This document shows, one piece after another, positions 25,732 through 34,488 of a stretch of 64,000 bases of DNA. Every line of letters begins with the position of its first letter. The first letter of the stretch is position 1. The notes under the pieces are model-generated. The model was not told where the DNA came from and did no database searches. It was given only the letters and a program-made list of their open reading frames with translations. The position numbers and the translations under genes are program-made. The DNA is from Pantoea cypripedii (GTDB taxonomy: Bacteria > Pseudomonadota > Gammaproteobacteria > Enterobacterales > Enterobacteriaceae), in the NCBI RefSeq assembly GCF_011395035.1, contig NZ_CP024768.1:3447865-3511864 (forward strand), given 5' to 3'.

Positions 25732-26177
25732 AGATCGCGCTGATATACGCGGACTTTCGTCGCCGGGTACTCCAGCGCTTCCTCCGTAAACTGCCAGCCA
25801 AAACGCTCGTAATAACCGGCGAAGGTGGACCACAACCACAGCCGGTCATAGCCACGCTGGCGCGCATAGTCGATGACATGCTGTTGCAGCGCCTGGCTAA
25901 TGCCCTGCCCGCGCGCATCTTCTTCGATAAACAACGCCGCCAGCCACGGATAGAGATCCTGGCGGCTGATCAAATCGCAGCGCCAGAATCCCACCGTTCC
26001 CAGCGGCCTGGCCCCATCCAGCGCCACAAAGGTCACCGGAAAGTCAGCCCCTTTCAGGCTGCTTGTTACAATGCTGGCAAAAAACTCGCGCGGGGTTCCC
26101 TCACCAAATTCCCGCCACAGCCAATCGGTAATCTGTGAGGCGAAATGAGGCACTTCCTGTAGTGGCAAAATCTGCAT
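25728..26177 (-). CDS. GNAT N-acetyltransferase
   Basis: 149-aa acetyltransferase. The acetyl-CoA site is EEDARGQGISQALQQHV (Q/RxxGxG/A motif) and the C-terminal part has YDRLWLWSTFAGYYERFGWQF, typical of small GNAT proteins. The start codon overlaps the GntR regulator stop by 1 nt (TAATG), so the gene is probably co-transcribed with it. The stop codon TAG falls inside the adjacent palindromic repeat. Substrate unknown; the link to the PTS cluster is only positional. Confidence 0.85.
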   Translation of the reverse strand: MQILPLQEVPHFASQITDWLWREFGEGTPREFFASIVTSSLKGADFPVTFVALDGARPLGTVGFWRCDLISRQDLYPWLAALFIEEDARGQGISQALQQHVIDYARQRGYDRLWLWSTFAGYYERFGWQFTEEALEYPATKVRVYQRDL

Positions 26178-26971
26178 TACATTAATTTCCCCTGAAAAAT
26201 CGGCACCGATTCAAACAGATAACCGTCAAAATCCGGCGCATCCGCATCAGAGAGTTCGAGCAGGGTATTCTTCACATTTTCCAGATGTTGCCACATCGCC
26301 TGCCAGGCTCCCATCACGTCACGACGGCGCAGCGCCGCCAGGATGGTTTGATGGTCGCCCAACCACTTCAGACGATAAGCACGGGTTTCAAACTGCGGGC
26401 GCAGCTGCTGCCACAGCGGGCTGGCTTCATGATGACGCCAGACGCTGGTGACAGTATCCAGCAGCATCTGATTTTGCGTCGCCCCCGCCAGCAGCAGATG
26501 AAACAGTTTATCGTTATCCTGGCTGCTGTCGTTGAGCGCGATGGCGCGTTGCTCCTGCTCCAGGGTACGGCGCAGGTTTTCAATATCGGCTTTGGTCGCC
26601 ATTTTAGCGGCGAAAGCGGCAATGTTGCTCTCCAGCAACTGGCGTGCCTGAAGCATTTCGAAAGGGCCAACATCGCTGCGGAAAAAGGCCTCTTCCGCAT
26701 CATCACTGTCCGAAGGGATACGCATCACGTAAACGCCAGAGCTTTGACGAATATCGACCGTCCCTTCCAGCTCCAGCATCAGTAAGGCTTCACGCACGAT
26801 GGTACGACTCACGCCCCAGGTTTCCGCCAGTTGACGCTCCGGCGGCAGGCGTGAGCCAACCGGGTAGTGTCCATCAATGATTTGCTGGCGCAGATGCTGC
26901 CCAATTTCCTGATACTGCTTTTTCTCTTGTGGCGCTTCGGCTTTTTCCACGCTGTCACCCTTATGCATCAT
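26177..26971 (-). CDS. GntR-family regulator, FCD subclass (UxuR/ExuR-like)
   Basis: Winged-helix repressor of about 264 aa. I start at ATG 26971 (MMHKGDSVEK); longer in-frame options at 26998 and 27073 would overlap the IIB gene and add residues not found before the conserved core. DNA-binding region: YQEIGQHLRQQIIDGHYPVG, RLPPERQLAETWGVSRTIVR, EGTVDIRQSSGVYV. The FCD effector domain follows from about residue 100. It resembles UxuR/ExuR, which recognise TTGGTATACCAA-type sites; near-identical sites occur between the IIC and IIA genes. It is therefore the likely regulator of the beta-glucoside PTS cluster. Confidence 0.85.
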   Translation of the reverse strand: MMHKGDSVEKAEAPQEKKQYQEIGQHLRQQIIDGHYPVGSRLPPERQLAETWGVSRTIVREALLMLELEGTVDIRQSSGVYVMRIPSDSDDAEEAFFRSDVGPFEMLQARQLLESNIAAFAAKMATKADIENLRRTLEQEQRAIALNDSSQDNDKLFHLLLAGATQNQMLLDTVTSVWRHHEASPLWQQLRPQFETRAYRLKWLGDHQTILAALRRRDVMGAWQAMWQHLENVKNTLLELSDADAPDFDGYLFESVPIFQGKLM

Positions 26972-27029
26972 GGCGCACAAGGTTCCAGCCGCTTCCATTG
27001 CGCGCCGGAACCTGTCTGCTATCTGGGTG

Positions 27030-27347
27030 CTAGTGTACCAAAGCCAGCGCCTGATCGAGTACCTTTGCACCATTCAGCGTGCCGTAAGCCAGGGTATCGA
27101 TCACCGCAATCGGCAGCTGATAACTGTCGGTGAGCTTTTTGTTTTCCTCCAGCTTGAAACGCACCTGCGGCCCCAGCAGCACCACCGCCACCTCGTGGCC
27201 GTAATTTTGTAACTCTTCGCGCAGGTTTTGCTCCGGGATCGCGTAGATCTGGTATTCAAGACCACGCGCCGCCGCCTCTTTTTCCATCCGGGTGACCACC
27301 ATTGAGGTAGACATGCCTGCCGCGCAGGCCAGTACGATTCGTTTCAT
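27030..27347 (-). CDS. PTS lactose/cellobiose-family IIB component
   Basis: Cytoplasmic phosphocarrier, 105 aa, of the ChbB/CelA type. The phosphorylated Cys8 is in LACAAGMSTSM; the rest (VAVVLLGPQVRFKLEENKKL) is characteristic of this family. It accepts phosphate from IIA and passes it to sugar bound by IIC. It lies 10 bp after the GH1 gene in the order IIC-GH1-IIB-GntR-GNAT, one minus-strand operon. Confidence 0.93.
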   Translation of the reverse strand: MKRIVLACAAGMSTSMVVTRMEKEAAARGLEYQIYAIPEQNLREELQNYGHEVAVVLLGPQVRFKLEENKKLTDSYQLPIAVIDTLAYGTLNGAKVLDQALALVH

Positions 27348-27357
27348 GTTGGCGTCC

Positions 27358-28785
27358 TTATTTCACTTCATCATCAATATCTAGCGTCAGTTGCTGGCTA
27401 TCGCGCAGCTGACGAAACCAATGCGCCGACTTTTTCATCCGGCGCTGGCGATGGTTATCCAGGTCGATCTCAATTAAGCCGTAGCGGTTTTTGAAGGCAT
27501 TCATCGGCGAGACATTATCGGTGAAGGCCCACAGCATGTAGCCCTGGCAATGGCAGCCTGCCGCCTGCGCACGCAGCGCCTGATACAGATGTTCGGCAAT
27601 AAAATCGATGCGGTAATCGTCCTGAATAACCCCCTGCGCATCCTTAAAACGCGCTTCGTTTTCAATGCCCATACCGCTTTCCGCCACGAACCACGGCAGG
27701 TTGCCGTATTCCTGCTTCATGCGTTGCGCCATGTCGTAGATGATACGCGGCTGAATTTCCCAGCCCCGCGAGGTATTCATACGTCGGCCTGGCAGGTCAA
27801 AATGTTCGTAGTAGTACGCCGGATGAAACGGCGTCTCCGGGTGCCAGGCGCGTGACGGGGCTTTCACCCGATGCGGGTAGTAAAGATTCAGCCCCACTTC
27901 ATCGACGGTATTGGCCGCGATAATCGCCAGTTCTTCCGCCGTCACCTCCCACCTTATCTGATGCTTTTCCAGCAGTTGCAGCAGTTCCGCGGGGTATTCC
28001 CCTTTGATCGCCGGGTCAAGAAACACCCGGTTATAGAACAGGTCATAAATCTTTGCGGCTTTCACATCATGCGCGGCGGTTGAACGGGGATAAGTGACTT
28101 CCGGATTAAGGATGGTGCCTACCGTTCCGGCATAGCCCTGCTGACGAAACAGCTGCACCACCTTTGCCGTCGCCAGATTTTTATGATGATTCCACTGCAT
28201 CCACTTATGGGTGTTCTGCTCATAAGGCCAGCGCAGCGCATCCAGATAGACGCGCGTCTGCACCACAATCGGCTCGTTGAAGACAAACCAGCGCGTCACT
28301 TTAGCGGCGTAACGCGCGAAAACCTGCGCGGCATAGCGGGTGAACAGCTCCACCACATGCTTCGATTGCCAGCCGCCGTATTGTTCCAGCAACTGCGCTG
28401 GCAACTCATAATGTTCGAGGCACAGCATCAGCTCGATACCGTTGCGGTGCAGCTCATCAATCAACTGGTCGTAATAGGCCGCGTACTCCTCATCCACCAC
28501 CGCGTTTTCGTAATCGGTGAGAAAACGCGACCAATTGATTGAGGTGCGATAGTGCGTCAGGCCCGCGGCTTTCATCAGCGCCACATCTTCGCGGAAGCGG
28601 TTAATAAAATCCGTCGCCACCGCCGGGCCGTAGCCGTTGTGCCACACATCGCGGTCGTTGTGATACCAGGCGTCCAGATACGAATCCTGCCCCGGCTTTT
28701 TGCCGCTCCAGCCCTCGGTTTGCCAGGCGGATGCTGCCGCACCAAGAATAAAACCGTCCGGCAGCGGGATATGATGGGTACTCAT
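27358..28785 (-). CDS. Glycoside hydrolase family 1, 6-phospho-beta-glucosidase
   Basis: Predicted to split phosphorylated beta-glucosides delivered by the PTS, cytoplasmic, 475 aa. GH1 landmarks: the N-terminal FILGAAASAWQTEG, the acid/base E171 in FNEP, and the nucleophile Glu in WFVAESGMG (most GH1 have TENG here). The C-terminal YMLWAFTDNVSPMNAFKNRYGLI loop is typical of 6-phospho-glycosidases. It sits between IIC and IIB, supporting a phosphorylated substrate. Whether cellobiose, a plant aryl-glucoside or another disaccharide is taken up is not clear. Confidence 0.92.
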   Translation of the reverse strand: MSTHHIPLPDGFILGAAASAWQTEGWSGKKPGQDSYLDAWYHNDRDVWHNGYGPAVATDFINRFREDVALMKAAGLTHYRTSINWSRFLTDYENAVVDEEYAAYYDQLIDELHRNGIELMLCLEHYELPAQLLEQYGGWQSKHVVELFTRYAAQVFARYAAKVTRWFVFNEPIVVQTRVYLDALRWPYEQNTHKWMQWNHHKNLATAKVVQLFRQQGYAGTVGTILNPEVTYPRSTAAHDVKAAKIYDLFYNRVFLDPAIKGEYPAELLQLLEKHQIRWEVTAEELAIIAANTVDEVGLNLYYPHRVKAPSRAWHPETPFHPAYYYEHFDLPGRRMNTSRGWEIQPRIIYDMAQRMKQEYGNLPWFVAESGMGIENEARFKDAQGVIQDDYRIDFIAEHLYQALRAQAAGCHCQGYMLWAFTDNVSPMNAFKNRYGLIEIDLDNHRQRRMKKSAHWFRQLRDSQQLTLDIDDEVK

Positions 28786-28794
28786 GCTTGCTCC

Positions 28795-30129
28795 TTAGTT
28801 TTGCGCCAGTTCCGGTTGCAGATTTTTTGCTTCTGCCGCTTCGGCACGACGAGCCGCCACTTTGACGAACGGCAGGTAGATCAGCACTGAAACGCCGATG
28901 CAGATGATTTGGGTTACCACTGCGCCCATGGAACCGGCAGTGGACAGCCAGGCGTTGATAATCGGCGGCGTGGTCCAGGGCACCATCACCACCGCTTTCC
29001 CGGCAAAGCCCATCACCGTGGCGAAATAGCCTATCGAACCGGTCACCAGCGGGGTGATGATGAACGGGATGGCCAGGATCGGGTTGAGCATAATCGGCAT
29101 ACCAAAAATCACCGGCTCATTGATGTTAAACAGCCCAGGGCCGAGGGATAACTTGGCAATCTCGCGCATCTCTTTGCGTTTGGTGGCCAGCATCACGGCG
29201 GTCAGCAGGCCGATGGTCAGCCCGGAACCGCCAATGCTCATATACACATCCCAGAACGGCATGGTGATGATATTCGGCACCTCTTTGCCCTGCTCAAAGG
29301 CGTTCATATTCACCAGAATCGCCCCCAGCAGCAGCGGTTCGCGAATCGGTTTCACCATCTGATTGCCATGAATGCCGATCACCCAGAACAGCTGGGCGAC
29401 AAACATCAGCAGCAGAATGCCCCACAGGCTCTGCACCACCGATTCCAGTGGCTGCTGCACCACTTTGTAGACCGCGTCATACAGGTACATGCCGGTCAGC
29501 TGGTGGAAGATAAAGCCGAAGGTGGCAACCAGCGTCACGGTAATGATCGACGGGATCAGCGCCGAGAAGGAGGCGGAAACGTTAGGCGGCACGGTGTCCG
29601 GCATTTTGATTTTCAGCCGCTCGACCTGCTCCAGCCGACAGTAAATCTCCACCGCAAGGATGGCGATAAACATGCCGAGAAACAGGCTTTTGGTATCGGA
29701 GAACTGCTTAGCCAGCACATCGGTGACCAGATGCATCTGACCATCGACCAGCATCTGCAAGGTGGTCGGCGTAACGGAGATAAAGCAGATGATCGCCAGC
29801 AGGCCGGGAAACAGCGTTTTGATGCCGTTGATCCGCCCGAGTTCGATACCAATCAGAAACACCGCGCCAATGTTGAGAAAACTCAGCGTGGCATAGTTGA
29901 TGCTGCTGGTAATCGGTTTCAGATCGGCGAGAAACGCCAGCATCGGAAAGCTGGCGAGGCCATTTTTCGCATCGAGCACCATATTGGAGATCAACACCGA
30001 AAACGCGCCAACGATGATCACCGGCATCAGCGTAATGAAGGAGGCTTTTATCGCCATGATGTAGCGGTAGCTATTGAAACGCGTGGCAAAGCTACCCAGA
30101 GAATCGATAAGACGGTCCTGTAGAGACAT
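28795..30129 (-). CDS. PTS lactose/cellobiose-family IIC permease
   Basis: Membrane channel component of the ChbC/CelB type, 444 aa, with about 10 hydrophobic segments. FNINEPVIFGMPIMLNPILA is the conserved sugar-binding signature of PTS IIC proteins of this family. It is first in the minus-strand operon, divergent from the IIA gene, with GntR-type sites between them. The start MSLQDRLIDSLGSFATRFN is family-typical. Confidence 0.93.
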   Translation of the reverse strand: MSLQDRLIDSLGSFATRFNSYRYIMAIKASFITLMPVIIVGAFSVLISNMVLDAKNGLASFPMLAFLADLKPITSSINYATLSFLNIGAVFLIGIELGRINGIKTLFPGLLAIICFISVTPTTLQMLVDGQMHLVTDVLAKQFSDTKSLFLGMFIAILAVEIYCRLEQVERLKIKMPDTVPPNVSASFSALIPSIITVTLVATFGFIFHQLTGMYLYDAVYKVVQQPLESVVQSLWGILLLMFVAQLFWVIGIHGNQMVKPIREPLLLGAILVNMNAFEQGKEVPNIITMPFWDVYMSIGGSGLTIGLLTAVMLATKRKEMREIAKLSLGPGLFNINEPVIFGMPIMLNPILAIPFIITPLVTGSIGYFATVMGFAGKAVVMVPWTTPPIINAWLSTAGSMGAVVTQIICIGVSVLIYLPFVKVAARRAEAAEAKNLQPELAQN

Positions 30130-30147
30130 GGGTCAACCCTCGGTGTG

Positions 30148-30163
30148 TTTTGGCATACCAAAA
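30148..30163. promoter_or_regulatory. GntR-type operator 1 (IIC promoter side)
   Basis: TTTTGG-CATA-CCAAAA has perfect 6-bp arms and lies 19 bp before the IIC start. It resembles the UxuR/ExuR site TTGGTATACCAA. A degenerate relative (TTTTGGTATTCCGA) is at 30,211-30,224. Likely target of the GntR regulator encoded in this cluster. Confidence 0.65.
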
Positions 30164-30241
30164 TGACGATCATTGCAGTTTCTTTCTGTGATCGTGCTCG
30201 CGGAATGTCTTTTTGGTATTCCGATAGCATCAAAAACGTGA

Positions 30242-30257
30242 ATTTGGCATACCAATA
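30242..30257. promoter_or_regulatory. GntR-type operator 2 (IIA side)
   Basis: ATTTGGCATACCAATA shares the TTGGCATACCAA core with operator 1. It lies 13 bp before the IIA start, overlapping the region where its transcript would begin. Confidence 0.62.
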
Positions 30258-30269
30258 AGCGAGGCGAGT

Positions 30270-30581
30270 ATGGATTTTGAACAAACGATGATGGAACTGC
30301 TGATTAATGCCGGTGAAGCCCGGTCGCAGGCGATGATGGCGATCCAGCAGTCACGCAAAAAAGACTGGGATGGCGCAGAGGCGGCATTAAGGGCTTCCGA
30401 CGACGCGGCGAAAGCCGCACATAAGATCCAGACTGCGTTGATTGGGGCCGATGAGGGTTGCGGCAAAGTGCCGGTCACGCTGATTCTGGTGCATGCCCAG
30501 GATCATCTGATGACCGCGATGTTGTGCCGCGATCTGGCGGAGGAATTAGTATTAATGCGTAAGGAAATACACGAATCGTAG
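30270..30581 (+). CDS. PTS lactose/cellobiose-family IIA component
   Basis: Cytoplasmic phosphocarrier, 103 aa, ChbA/LacF type. The LVHAQDHLM segment carries His75 (phosphorylated) and His79. It receives phosphate from HPr and passes it to IIB. It is transcribed away from the IIC-GH1-IIB genes, an unusual split of one PTS between two divergent units, joined by the shared operator region. GAGGCGAG precedes the ATG. The stop TAG is part of the following palindromic repeat. Confidence 0.92.
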   Translation: MDFEQTMMELLINAGEARSQAMMAIQQSRKKDWDGAEAALRASDDAAKAAHKIQTALIGADEGCGKVPVTLILVHAQDHLMTAMLCRDLAEELVLMRKEIHES

Positions 30582-30649
30582 CGGCGCAATTTATTGCGCG
30601 GATTTTTCCCACATCGCGAACAGGATCGCGCGATAAATCGCGCCGCTAC
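30578..30649. repeat. Dispersed GTAGCGGCGC palindromic repeat, outward-tailed pair
   Basis: GTAGCGGCGC with a GCGCAATTTATTGCGC stem, spacer, then GCGCGATAAATCGCGC with CCGCTAC. It lies between convergent IIA and lysA and supplies the TAG stop of the IIA gene (30,579-30,581). Confidence 0.8.
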
Positions 30650-30659
30650 GACCAAACGA

Positions 30660-31913
30660 TTACAGCTCCAGCGCCAGCAGCTCCTGGATGGTCTGCGCGC
30701 GGCGAATTTCGCGTGCGCTGCCATTTTCAAACAACACTTCCGGGATCAGCGGGCGGCTGTTGTAGTTGGATGACATCGATGCGCCATAAGCGCCGGTATC
30801 GTGGAATACCAGATAATCACCGACCTGGGCCACCGGTAAGGCACGGGTTTCCACCTTGCCACCTTCCAGCTGGGTAAAGACATCGCCCGATTCACACAGC
30901 GGACCGGCCACCACGCTTGCTACCGTCTGGTTTTCATCCACCGCGCGGCCATCGGCAGGCAGCAGTGAGATATGGTGATAACTGCCGTACATCGCCGGAC
31001 GCATCAGGTCACTGAAGCCCGCATCCACCAGCACGAAATGACGGCTACCCATCTCTTTCACCGCACGAACCTGTGAAACCAGCACACCCGATTCCGCCAC
31101 CAGGAAACGACCCGGTTCGATTTCCAGTTTCACCGCATGTCCCAGGTGCGCCGCGATACGTTCACGCGCGCCGTTCCACAGGCCGTAGTAGTGATCGGTA
31201 TCGATCGCTTCTTCACCGAAGCGGTAAGGGATCGACAAACCGCCACCGGCAGAGATCGCCTCCAGATCCTGACCAAAGGCTACCACCTGATCGACCATCG
31301 CGTCGCACACCTGTTGCAGGTGACCGTAATCGACGCCAGAACCGATATGCATATGCAGGCCCACCAGGCGCAGACCATGCTGCTGGATCGCCGCCAGCGC
31401 CTGCGGCAGATCGCTGTGCCAGATACCGTGCTTGCTGTTCTCGCCGCCGGTGTTGGTTTTCTGGCTGTGGCCATGACCAAAGCCAGGGTTAATGCGCAGC
31501 CACACCGCATGGCCGCTGGATACCGCCCCGAGTTGATGCAGCATATCCACCGAACCGGCGTTCACCGGCACTTTCAGCTCGGCAATACGTGCCAGCGTGG
31601 GTTGATCGAACACGTCCGCGGTGAACACGATATCTTCGCCACCCGGCTGATAACCGGCAGCCAGCGCACGCTCAATCTCTCCCAGCGACACGGAATCCAC
31701 CTTCACTCCTGCCGCACGCATCAGGCGCAGAATATGGATATTCGAGCAGGCTTTCTGGGCGAAGCGCACCACGTCGAACTGGCTCAGCTGCGCAATGCGC
31801 TGCTGGATGACGCTGGCATCATAAGCCCAGAACGGGCCGGCATAGCGCTGCGCCAGTGGCAGCAAATTGGCGGCAGTCAGCGCCGTGGCGGTGTTATTCA
31901 ATGGACGTGGCAT
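30660..31913 (-). CDS. lysA: Diaminopimelate decarboxylase LysA
   Basis: Last step of lysine synthesis: meso-diaminopimelate to lysine, PLP-dependent, cytoplasmic; 417 aa (E. coli 420). Family motifs are seen: the PLP-lysine region VVRFAQKACSN, LHMHIGSGVDY, AISAGGGLSIPYR, LEIEPGRFLVAESG and the C-terminal FHDTGAYGASMSSNYNSR. Note the lysine sits in FAQKAC where other LysA have YAxKAN, as in E. coli. It is divergent from lysR, as in E. coli, which activates it when diaminopimelate is present and lysine low. Confidence 0.97.
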   Translation of the reverse strand: MPRPLNNTATALTAANLLPLAQRYAGPFWAYDASVIQQRIAQLSQFDVVRFAQKACSNIHILRLMRAAGVKVDSVSLGEIERALAAGYQPGGEDIVFTADVFDQPTLARIAELKVPVNAGSVDMLHQLGAVSSGHAVWLRINPGFGHGHSQKTNTGGENSKHGIWHSDLPQALAAIQQHGLRLVGLHMHIGSGVDYGHLQQVCDAMVDQVVAFGQDLEAISAGGGLSIPYRFGEEAIDTDHYYGLWNGARERIAAHLGHAVKLEIEPGRFLVAESGVLVSQVRAVKEMGSRHFVLVDAGFSDLMRPAMYGSYHHISLLPADGRAVDENQTVASVVAGPLCESGDVFTQLEGGKVETRALPVAQVGDYLVFHDTGAYGASMSSNYNSRPLIPEVLFENGSAREIRRAQTIQELLALEL

Positions 31914-32023
31914 AGCAATTCTCCTGTGACGTTAACGTTATTTAGCCACAGCAAAGCCATGCAGAAAAATATCTGTTTTACTGGCAGCTATGCAAATATG
32001 ATATGGATTGCGACGGAGGCTGT

Positions 32024-32944
32024 ATGGCAAAAATTAACTGGCGACATATCGAAATTTTCCACGCGGTGATGACCAGCGGCAATCTGACCCAGGCGGCCAC
32101 GCTGCTGCATACCTCGCAGCCCACCGTCAGCCGTGAACTGGCGCGGCTGGAGCAGCAGCTCGGGTTGCAACTGTTTGAACGGGTACGTGGCCGCTTACAA
32201 CCCACGGTGCAGGGGCTGCGCCTGTTCGAAGAAGTCCAGCGCTCGTGGTACGGGCTGGATCGCATCATGGATGCCGCCGAAGGTTTACGTCAGTTCCGTC
32301 AGGGCGAGCTCTCCATCGCCTGCCTGCCGGTGTTTTCCCAATCGCTGCTGCCGCCGTTGTGCCAGCCCTTTTTGCAGCGTTATCCACAGGTAAGCATGAA
32401 CATCATTCCGCAGGAGTCACCGCTGCTGGAGGAGTGGCTGTCGGCGCAGCGTTACGATCTGGGTCTGACGGAAACCCAGCATGCCCCGGCAGGCACCGAA
32501 CGTGTCGCGCTGCTGACCTGCGATGAAGTTTGTGTGCTGCCACCGCAGCATCCGTTGTGCCAGCGTGCGGTGCTGACGCCGCAGGATTTCCACGGGCAAA
32601 ACTACGTCAGCCTGTCGCGCAGTGACAGCTATCGCCAGTTGCTGGATACGTTGTTTCATGAGCAAGGGGTGGAACGACGGCTGGTGCTGGAGACACACAG
32701 CGCCGCGTCGGTGTGCGCGATGGTGCGCGCCGGGGTGGGGGTTTCGATCGTGAACCCGCTGACGGCGCTGGATTACGCCGACAGCGGTGTGGTGATGCGC
32801 CGGTTTAGCATTGCGGTGCCGTTTACCATCAGCCTGGTACGCCCGCAACACCGTCCGGCGTCTGCGCTGGTGGATCACTTCTGCGACCATCTGCAACAGC
32901 AGGTCGCCGCGTTCCCCCAGCGCATTGCCGAGCGGCTGGCTTAA
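32024..32944 (+). CDS. lysR: LysR transcriptional activator of lysA
   Basis: Founding member of the LysR family, 306 aa from ATG at 32024 (MAKINWRHIEIFHAVMTSGN), preceded by GGAGG. An in-frame ATG at 32003 adds seven residues absent from E. coli LysR. HTH: NLTQAATLLHTSQPTVSREL. The effector domain is close to E. coli (ELSIACLPVFSQSLLPPL, ESPLLEEWLSAQRYDLGLTE). It activates lysA from the 110-bp divergent region. Its stop overlaps the convergent MFS gene by 4 nt. Confidence 0.96.
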   Translation: MAKINWRHIEIFHAVMTSGNLTQAATLLHTSQPTVSRELARLEQQLGLQLFERVRGRLQPTVQGLRLFEEVQRSWYGLDRIMDAAEGLRQFRQGELSIACLPVFSQSLLPPLCQPFLQRYPQVSMNIIPQESPLLEEWLSAQRYDLGLTETQHAPAGTERVALLTCDEVCVLPPQHPLCQRAVLTPQDFHGQNYVSLSRSDSYRQLLDTLFHEQGVERRLVLETHSAASVCAMVRAGVGVSIVNPLTALDYADSGVVMRRFSIAVPFTISLVRPQHRPASALVDHFCDHLQQQVAAFPQRIAERLA

Positions 32945-34104
32945 GCGCGCACCGCCTCGCCCTGCCCGCCTGATTTACGGAAGGTAATCAGGCAGACCAC
33001 CAGGCCAACCACCGCCAGCGCCGCCGCCGCCACCGGCACCGAGGTCAGGCCGTAGCCTTTGTCGATCACCGCGCCGCCGACCCAGGCACCCAGCGCATTG
33101 CCGACGTTAAACGCAGAAATGTTCAGGGTCGATACCAGGTTTGGCGCTTCTTTACCGTGACGTACCACGTTGATTTGCAGCCCCGGTACGGTGGCGAAGG
33201 TCGCCATCGCCCACAGGAACAGGGTGATCTCTGCCAGCCACAGCGCATGGCTGGTCCAGCTGAACAGCAGCGATAACACCGCAATCAGTGAGAAGCTGAG
33301 GATCAGGCTGAAAGAGACTTTCCAGTCAGCCAGTTTGCCGCCAAGGATGTTACCCACCGTCAGGCCCGCGCCAATCAGGAACAGCGTCCAGCTGACGCCG
33401 CGATCGGTGATCCCGGTGACCTGCAACAGCAGCGGCGCGATATAGCTGAACAGCGCAAACATAGCCGCGGCAAAAAACACCGTCATCAGCAGCGACAGCC
33501 ACAGTTTGCCATTCGCCAGCGCGCTGACTTCGCTCGCCAGATGCACCGGCTTTTCGTCTTTGTTGGTGGGCAGGCTGACGATCAACGCGATAAAGGCGAA
33601 GATGCCGATAATCGCCACACCCCAGAAGGTGGCTCGCCAGCCAAACATCTGACCAAACCAGGTGCCCAACGGTACGCCGAGCACGTTAGCCAGCGTCAGA
33701 CCGGTGAACATCAACGCCACTGCCGACGCCTGACGGCTCGGTACCACCAGGCTGGCCGCCACCACGGAACCGATGCCGAAAAACGCACCGTGACACAGCG
33801 CGGTGACAATACGCGCCAGCATCAGCAGATTGTAGCTGTAGGCCAGCGCACACAATACGTTGCCGACGATAAAGATACACATCAGCAGCACCAGGGTACG
33901 TTTACGCGGCAGTTTTGCTGTCAGCAGCGCCATAATCGGGGCACCGATGGCGACGCCCAACGCATAGCCACTGATCAGCCATCCCGCAGAAGGAATCGAC
34001 ACCTGCAGATCACCCGCCACTTCCGGCAGTAATCCCATGATGACAAATTCCGTGGTGCCGATGGCGAACGCACTCAGCGCCAGCGCCAGTAATGCAACAG
34101 GCAT
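32941..34104 (-). CDS. MFS transporter, DHA1 family (YdhP/AraJ-like)
   Basis: Twelve-segment major facilitator protein, 387 aa. It begins LLALALSAFAIGTTEFVIMGLLPEV, the typical motif of the AraJ/YdhP group, and has RIVTALCHGAFFGIGSVVAASLV and LANVLGVPLGTWFGQMFGWR (antiporter motif C-like). Members export sugars or drugs by proton antiport. Convergent with lysR with 4-nt overlap of the stop regions. Substrate not assignable. Confidence 0.9.
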   Translation of the reverse strand: MPVALLALALSAFAIGTTEFVIMGLLPEVAGDLQVSIPSAGWLISGYALGVAIGAPIMALLTAKLPRKRTLVLLMCIFIVGNVLCALAYSYNLLMLARIVTALCHGAFFGIGSVVAASLVVPSRQASAVALMFTGLTLANVLGVPLGTWFGQMFGWRATFWGVAIIGIFAFIALIVSLPTNKDEKPVHLASEVSALANGKLWLSLLMTVFFAAAMFALFSYIAPLLLQVTGITDRGVSWTLFLIGAGLTVGNILGGKLADWKVSFSLILSFSLIAVLSLLFSWTSHALWLAEITLFLWAMATFATVPGLQINVVRHGKEAPNLVSTLNISAFNVGNALGAWVGGAVIDKGYGLTSVPVAAAALAVVGLVVCLITFRKSGGQGEAVRA

Positions 34105-34488
34105 AACTCACTCTCCCAATAACGATAATTTTTGCAGGCAGGCCGTTCCACGAACGCGGAACGGTGATAGCAGACGCTTATTAATTTTTGATCTGCGTCA
34201 CAACGCGTATTAAAGCATAGCCACTTTCCGCCATACACCCCGCATGCCGCAAGGTTATTTTGCCGCTACCGCAATAATCGTTCACCGCTCACGCTGACAG
34301 CGGATCTGTGAGCCTTCGTCCTTTTCCCAATCCTGAAACAGAACGTTTTTTTCACGCTACCCTTTAAAACTGGTTGTGATCACCGTCGCATTTCGCCGGT
34401 GAATCATTCCTTAAAGGAAATTTCCGCGTTGCCGATACCCCAATGGATTGCCTGGTAATGTCTCGTCATTCTTCAAAGGGGAGAGCGT
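34105..34488. other. Intergenic region between MFS and lipoprotein genes
   Basis: 384 bp between divergent genes with no ORF of merit, no tRNA and no repeat that I can see. It presumably carries both promoters. AAAGGGGAGAG before 34,489 is a strong Shine-Dalgarno for the lipoprotein. Confidence 0.6.
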
